Positions 60,796 to 64,000 of a DNA stretch of 64,000 nt are shown here, piece by piece. Location of the stretch: the NCBI GenBank assembly GCA_012959785.1, contig DUCM01000010.1, positions 248,386-312,385 on the forward strand, written 5' to 3'. The notes under the pieces are model-generated. The model was not told the DNA's origin, did no database searches, and saw nothing but the letters and a program-made list of their open reading frames with translations. This DNA is from Planctomycetota bacterium. Lineage in GTDB: Bacteria > Planctomycetota > UBA1135 > GCA-002686595. The first letter of the stretch is position 1. Each line of letters opens with the position of its first letter. The translations under genes were made by a program, and so were the position numbers.

Positions 60796-60832
60796 GGCCT
60801 CCGAGCTTCGCGCGGGAGCGCGCTCGGAGGCC
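60796..60832. terminator. Hairpin between gcvPB and the LipM-like gene
   Basis: GGCCTCCGAGC (60796-60806) and GCTCGGAGGCC (60822-60832) are perfect complements, with an inner GCGC/GCGC stem in the loop. No T run follows on either strand. It may be a processing or attenuation stem between the two genes. Confidence 0.4.
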
Positions 60833-60840
60833 TTGTCCCG

Positions 60841-62295
60841 TCAGTCGGAAAAGTTGTAGCGGAGGATCGGTTCGCGCACCGCGCGCCCCTCGTCGAGGCG
60901 CCCCACGGGAGTTGTGCAGGGAGCCGCGTGGAGGCGTTCGGGGTTTTCTTCAGCCTCCCGCGCCACTTGCAGCATGTCCTCGATGAAGGCGTCGAGAGTT
61001 TCCTTTGCCTCGGTCTCGGTGGGCTCGATCATCATGGCCTCGTTGACCACCAGAGGGAAATAGATCGTCATGGGGTGGTGGCCCATGTCGATCAGGCGCT
61101 TGGCGATGTCCAGGGTGTGCACGCCCTGTTCGCGCTGATTCCTGTTGTTGCAGACGAACTCGTGCATGCAGATCGAGTCGAAGGGCACATGGTAGGCATC
61201 ACGCAACTTGACCCGCAGGTAGTTGGCGTTCAGCACCGCGTTCTCGGCCACCCGCTGGATGCCCTCGGCGCCCAAGCGCCGCAGGTAGCAATAAGCCCGC
61301 AAGAGCACGCCGAAGTTTCCGGCGAAGCCGCGCAGCATGCCGATCGAGTGGGGTATATCGTAGTCGAGGTGCAGACCCGAATCGTTTTCGACGATGCGCG
61401 GCGCGGGCAGGTAGGGCTCGAGCTCGGCCGTGACACAGATCGGTCCGGCACCGGGGCCACCGCCGCCGTGGGGCGTCGAAAAAGTCTTGTGCAGATTGAG
61501 GTGCATCATGTCCACGCCAAAGTCGACCGGCCGGGCGATGCCCATGATGGCATTCATGTTGGCACCATCCATGTAGACCAGCCCGCCGGCCGCGTGGACC
61601 AGTTCCGAGATGCGCGCTATGTTGGTCTCGAAGAGACCCAGGGTCGAGGGGTTGGTGATCATGAAGACCGCCGTGTCAGCGCCCAGTTTGGATTCCAGAT
61701 CCGCGAGGTCCACCAGGCCGTCGGGACCCGATTTGACCTCGAGGGCCGTGAGCCCGGCCAGGCTGGCCGAGGCCGGATTCGTGCCGTGGGCCGAGTCGGG
61801 GATCAGGACCTTGGTGCGCTGAGACTGGCCCATGCGGGCGAAGTGCTTGTGGGCTACCAAGAGTGCAGCGAGTTCGCCTTGAGCGCCGGCGGCGGGGTGC
61901 AGGGTTACTGCTTCCAGACCGGTGATGGCGGCCAGGGTTTCTTCCAGTCGCTTCATTATCGCCAGGGCACCTTGCAGGCGGCCTGGGTCTTGCAGTGGGT
62001 GAATGTCGCGAAAGCCCTCGATGGCGGCGGCGCTCTCGTTCAGGAGCGGGTTGTACTTCATCGTGCACGAGCCCAGGGGGTAGAAGCTGTCAGCGATGCT
62101 GACATTCTTCTTCGAGAGCCGCACGAAGTGGCGCACGAGTTCGAGTTCGCCGATTTCAGGCAGCTTGGGGGGCGTCTCACGCAGGGAGCCAGCGGGCAGG
62201 GCATCGAGCCGCGCCGCGGGAACATCGAGTTCGCCCAGGCGCAGGGTGCGGCGGCCAGGGCGACTCTTTTCGAAGAGCAGGAGGTCCTTGTTCAT
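60841..62295 (-). CDS. gcvPB: Glycine dehydrogenase (decarboxylating) subunit 2, P-protein
   Basis: The 484 residues are the catalytic half of the split P-protein of the glycine cleavage system. The PLP lysine is K270 in HLNLHKTFSTPHGGGGPG. Others are FYPLGSCTMKYNPLLNE, LIPDSAHGTNPASASLAG, VYMDGANMNAIMGIARP and EFVCNNRNQREQGVHTLD. P-protein decarboxylates glycine and passes the aminomethyl group to lipoylated GcvH. It lies 23 nt after gcvPA on the minus strand, the usual order for the split type. Confidence 0.97.
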   Translation of the reverse strand: MNKDLLLFEKSRPGRRTLRLGELDVPAARLDALPAGSLRETPPKLPEIGELELVRHFVRLSKKNVSIADSFYPLGSCTMKYNPLLNESAAAIEGFRDIHPLQDPGRLQGALAIMKRLEETLAAITGLEAVTLHPAAGAQGELAALLVAHKHFARMGQSQRTKVLIPDSAHGTNPASASLAGLTALEVKSGPDGLVDLADLESKLGADTAVFMITNPSTLGLFETNIARISELVHAAGGLVYMDGANMNAIMGIARPVDFGVDMMHLNLHKTFSTPHGGGGPGAGPICVTAELEPYLPAPRIVENDSGLHLDYDIPHSIGMLRGFAGNFGVLLRAYCYLRRLGAEGIQRVAENAVLNANYLRVKLRDAYHVPFDSICMHEFVCNNRNQREQGVHTLDIAKRLIDMGHHPMTIYFPLVVNEAMMIEPTETEAKETLDAFIEDMLQVAREAEENPERLHAAPCTTPVGRLDEGRAVREPILRYNFSD

Positions 62296-62318
62296 GACAG
62301 GCTCAGTTCATGACGGGC

Positions 62319-63677
62319 TCAGCCGACGGGGATACGAGACTTGCAGGAATCCATGGCGCGCAGGAGGGAGTGGATCTGATCGCGAGAGGAGAGCTCGGTG
62401 AAGGCCAGCAAGAGGGCCTTGGGACCGAGTTCCGGATACCAGCGACCAATTTCGAAGCCGCCGATCATGCCGGCGGCGTCGATGGCGCGGTTGACCTCTG
62501 CGGCTGGCACCGGGCAGTCCACGACGAACTCGTTGAAGCACGCGTCGGAGGTGTGGCGCAGGGAAAAACCCCCGAGGGATTCGATTTCAACCGCGGCGTA
62601 CTGAGCCTTGGCGAGGGAATGGCTGGCGACTTCGCGCAGGCCCTCGGCGCCGGCGGCGGCGAGGTAGATCGCACCGCGCAAGGCCATCAGGGCATTGTTG
62701 GTGCAGATGTTACTGGTGGCCTTGGCGCGCCGGATGTGTTGCTCGCGGGTCTGGAAGGTCAGGGCGAAGCCGCGCCGGCCCTGGCTGTCTTCGGTCTGGC
62801 CCACGATGCGCCCGGGCATCTTGCGCACGAAGGACTGTTTCGTGGCGAAGAGGCCAAAGGACGGACCTCCGCAGGCCGTGGGAATGCCCAGGGATTGGCC
62901 CTCGCCCACGGCAATGTCAAAACCGGCCTCGCCGGGACTCTTCAAGAGCCCGAGGGAGATGGGGTAGACGCTCTGAATCGAAATCGCGCCAGCGTCGCGG
63001 GCCAACTTGGCCGCGGCGCTGGTGTCCTCGATGACACCCAGGGTGTTGGGACTCTGCACCAGGAGCGCGCAGCAGTCTGCGTCCACGAGGTCGGCCCACT
63101 TTGTTTTTCCGTCTTCGCCAAGGGGCACCTCGATGCACTCCAGACCGGTCCATTCCAGATAGGTCTTGAGGGTGCGCCGGGTGTGGGGGTGTACGCCCCG
63201 CGAGACGACCACTCGCCGGCGCTTGCGGGTCAGGTTCGCGGCCATGATCACGGCCTCCGCTGCTGCCGAGCAACCGTCGTACATGGAAGCGTTGGCGACC
63301 TCCAGGCCGCACAACTCGGCGATCATGGTCTGGAACTCAAAGAAGGCCGTCAGCGTGCCCTGGCCGGCTTCGGGTTGGTAGGGCGTGTAGGCCGTGACGA
63401 ATTCCTGGCGGCCCTGCAAAGCGTCCACCACCTGGGGGTAGTAGTGGCGGTACATGCCCGCGCCAAGGAACGATCCCCCGGCGCCGGAGGAGTTCCAGCT
63501 CGCGAGTTGTTTGAGTTCCTTCCACAAGCTGTCCTCGGAGATACCCGCCGCCACCGCCAGGGGGCCCTTCAGGCGCAACTCGGCGGGGATTCCCTCGAAG
63601 AGTTCGTCCAGAGATTTGACACCCACTGCCGCGAGCATCTCGCGTTGGTCGTCAGGCGTGTTTTGGATGAAGGGCAT
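62319..63677 (-). CDS. gcvPA: Glycine dehydrogenase (decarboxylating) subunit 1, P-protein
   Basis: From ATG 63677 the protein has 452 residues; the frame continues a little upstream in a Lys/Pro-rich stretch that is not family-like. Motifs are IPAELRLKGPLAVAAGISED, FLGAGMYRHYYPQVVDAL, FVTAYTPYQPEAGQGTLTAF, FQTMIAELCGLEVANASMYD and NICTNNALMALRGAIYLA. It pairs with gcvPB to form the heterodimeric P-protein. The gcvH stop lies 22 nt upstream. Confidence 0.96.
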   Translation of the reverse strand: MPFIQNTPDDQREMLAAVGVKSLDELFEGIPAELRLKGPLAVAAGISEDSLWKELKQLASWNSSGAGGSFLGAGMYRHYYPQVVDALQGRQEFVTAYTPYQPEAGQGTLTAFFEFQTMIAELCGLEVANASMYDGCSAAAEAVIMAANLTRKRRRVVVSRGVHPHTRRTLKTYLEWTGLECIEVPLGEDGKTKWADLVDADCCALLVQSPNTLGVIEDTSAAAKLARDAGAISIQSVYPISLGLLKSPGEAGFDIAVGEGQSLGIPTACGGPSFGLFATKQSFVRKMPGRIVGQTEDSQGRRGFALTFQTREQHIRRAKATSNICTNNALMALRGAIYLAAAGAEGLREVASHSLAKAQYAAVEIESLGGFSLRHTSDACFNEFVVDCPVPAAEVNRAIDAAGMIGGFEIGRWYPELGPKALLLAFTELSSRDQIHSLLRAMDSCKSRIPVG

Positions 63678-63699
63678 GGCGCAGCGCTTCGGCTTTGAG

Positions 63700-64000
63700 T
63701 TAGCTGTGGCTGGCGAGGGTTTCCTCGTATGCGGCGGCATCCAGCAGCTTGGAGGTGTCCTTGTCCGCGAGTCGGATCTTGATCAGCCAACCTCGATCCC
63801 AGGGATCGTCGGAGAGAATTTCGAGGTGGTCCTCAATGGCCGAGTTGATCTCGACCACCTCGCCGGGCAGGGGCGTATTGAGGTCCGAGACGGCCTTGAC
63901 CGATTCGATTTCACCGAAGGTCTCGCTCTCTTCCAGGTTGCGGCCGACCTCGGGCAGGTCGCAGTAGACGAGGTCGCCCTCATTGCCGCTGGAGAGTTCT
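63700..64000 (-). CDS. gcvH: Glycine cleavage system H protein (N-terminus outside window)
   Basis: The frame runs from the window end to the TAA at 63702-63700, showing 99 residues. They include the lipoyl-lysine motif GEIESVKAVSDLNTPLPGEV with the conserved Lys, followed by VEINSAIEDHLEILSDDPWD and RGWLIKIRL. GcvH carries the aminomethyl group between the P, T and L proteins and needs lipoylation, which the LipM-like enzyme of this cluster could start. The missing N-terminus lies beyond base 64000. gcvT is not in the window. Confidence 0.96.
   Translation of the reverse strand, partial: ELSSGNEGDLVYCDLPEVGRNLEESETFGEIESVKAVSDLNTPLPGEVVEINSAIEDHLEILSDDPWDRGWLIKIRLADKDTSKLLDAAAYEETLASHS

Noticed and set aside
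60721..62313. 530-codon plus-strand frame over gcvPB
   Set aside because: Antisense to the well-supported gcvPB; no family-like motifs. The same holds for the frame over gcvPA (62310-63698).
1..64000. tRNA, rRNA, CRISPR, IS elements or prophage genes
   Set aside because: I saw no cloverleaf with CCA-type end, no repeat-spacer array, no transposase or integrase motifs. A dedicated scan (tRNAscan, CRISPR finder) was not possible.

Overview
The window is GC-rich (by eye about two thirds G+C) chromosomal DNA from a Gram-negative-type, probably rod-shaped bacterium. It carries a full mreBCD / PBP2 / RodA elongation cluster, a metal-type Kdo-8-phosphate synthase, UppS and CdsA, many lipoproteins with lipoboxes, TPR proteins, a Thr-type sulfatase-fold enzyme and an FGE-fold protein. 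Together with a Haliangium-like microcompartment shell set, this suggests an uncultured or little-studied deep lineage (Planctomycetota of the Poly30/UBA1135 kind, or Myxococcota-like). That placement is inference and low confidence. I saw no rRNA, tRNA, CRISPR array, insertion sequence or phage gene.

Layout. 2-845: end of a coiled-coil protein and a small membrane protein. 1236-8859: mreB, mreC, mreD, mrdA, rodA; the PBP2 is unusually large. 8853-15114 (minus): two tandem membrane TPR paralogues, a sulfatase-fold lipoprotein and an RlmM-like methyltransferase, joined by ATGA overlaps. 15160-16425: a membrane-anchored amidohydrolase. 16664-23174: a bacterial microcompartment (BMC) locus with two BMC-H, two BMC-T and two BMC-P shell genes, an aldehyde dehydrogenase with a long disordered tail and an encapsulation-peptide-like end, an ACT protein with a BMC-type N-terminus, and a DUF711 protein. 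23421-24968: a REC-HD-GYP regulator. 24995-32247: TPR and Ig-like lipoproteins. 32418-36052: a small lipoprotein, then rpsO and pnp. 36598-40390: a small secreted protein, a secretin and a GspK-like pseudopilin. 40390-49537: hyuB-like gene, purA, uppS, cdsA, phoH, a membrane HD hydrolase, ybeY and a FliA-type sigma factor. 50572-53347: kdsA, a lipid-kinase-family gene and an RmlD-like reductase. 53366-60058: valS, an FGE-fold protein, a second HD-GYP regulator and an RluD-type pseudouridine synthase. 60045-64000 (minus): gcvH-gcvPA-gcvPB followed by a LipM-type octanoyltransferase.

The most interesting system is the BMC locus. Its shell set looks complete (hexamers, pentamers, two kinds of trimer) and it has an encapsulation-ready CoA-acylating-type aldehyde dehydrogenase. 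It has no recognisable aldehyde-generating signature enzyme (no diol dehydratase, ethanolamine lyase, glycyl radical enzyme or aldolase), no PduL/Pta, no acetate kinase and no alcohol dehydrogenase. The shell genes run directly into an ACT regulator and a DUF711 (UPF0210) protein. That pair is known elsewhere without a compartment, but here the ACT protein has gained an N-terminal segment of a kind I associate with BMC proteins. This makes DUF711 a candidate unassigned cargo or partner enzyme.

Regulatory elements I can support are a strong U-tailed terminator after pnp, a likely terminator after rpsO, a sigma70-like promoter before rpsO, a three-hairpin element ending in six Ts before the small secreted gene, a terminator pointing to the minus strand after the sigma factor gene, and several perfect stems without T tails.
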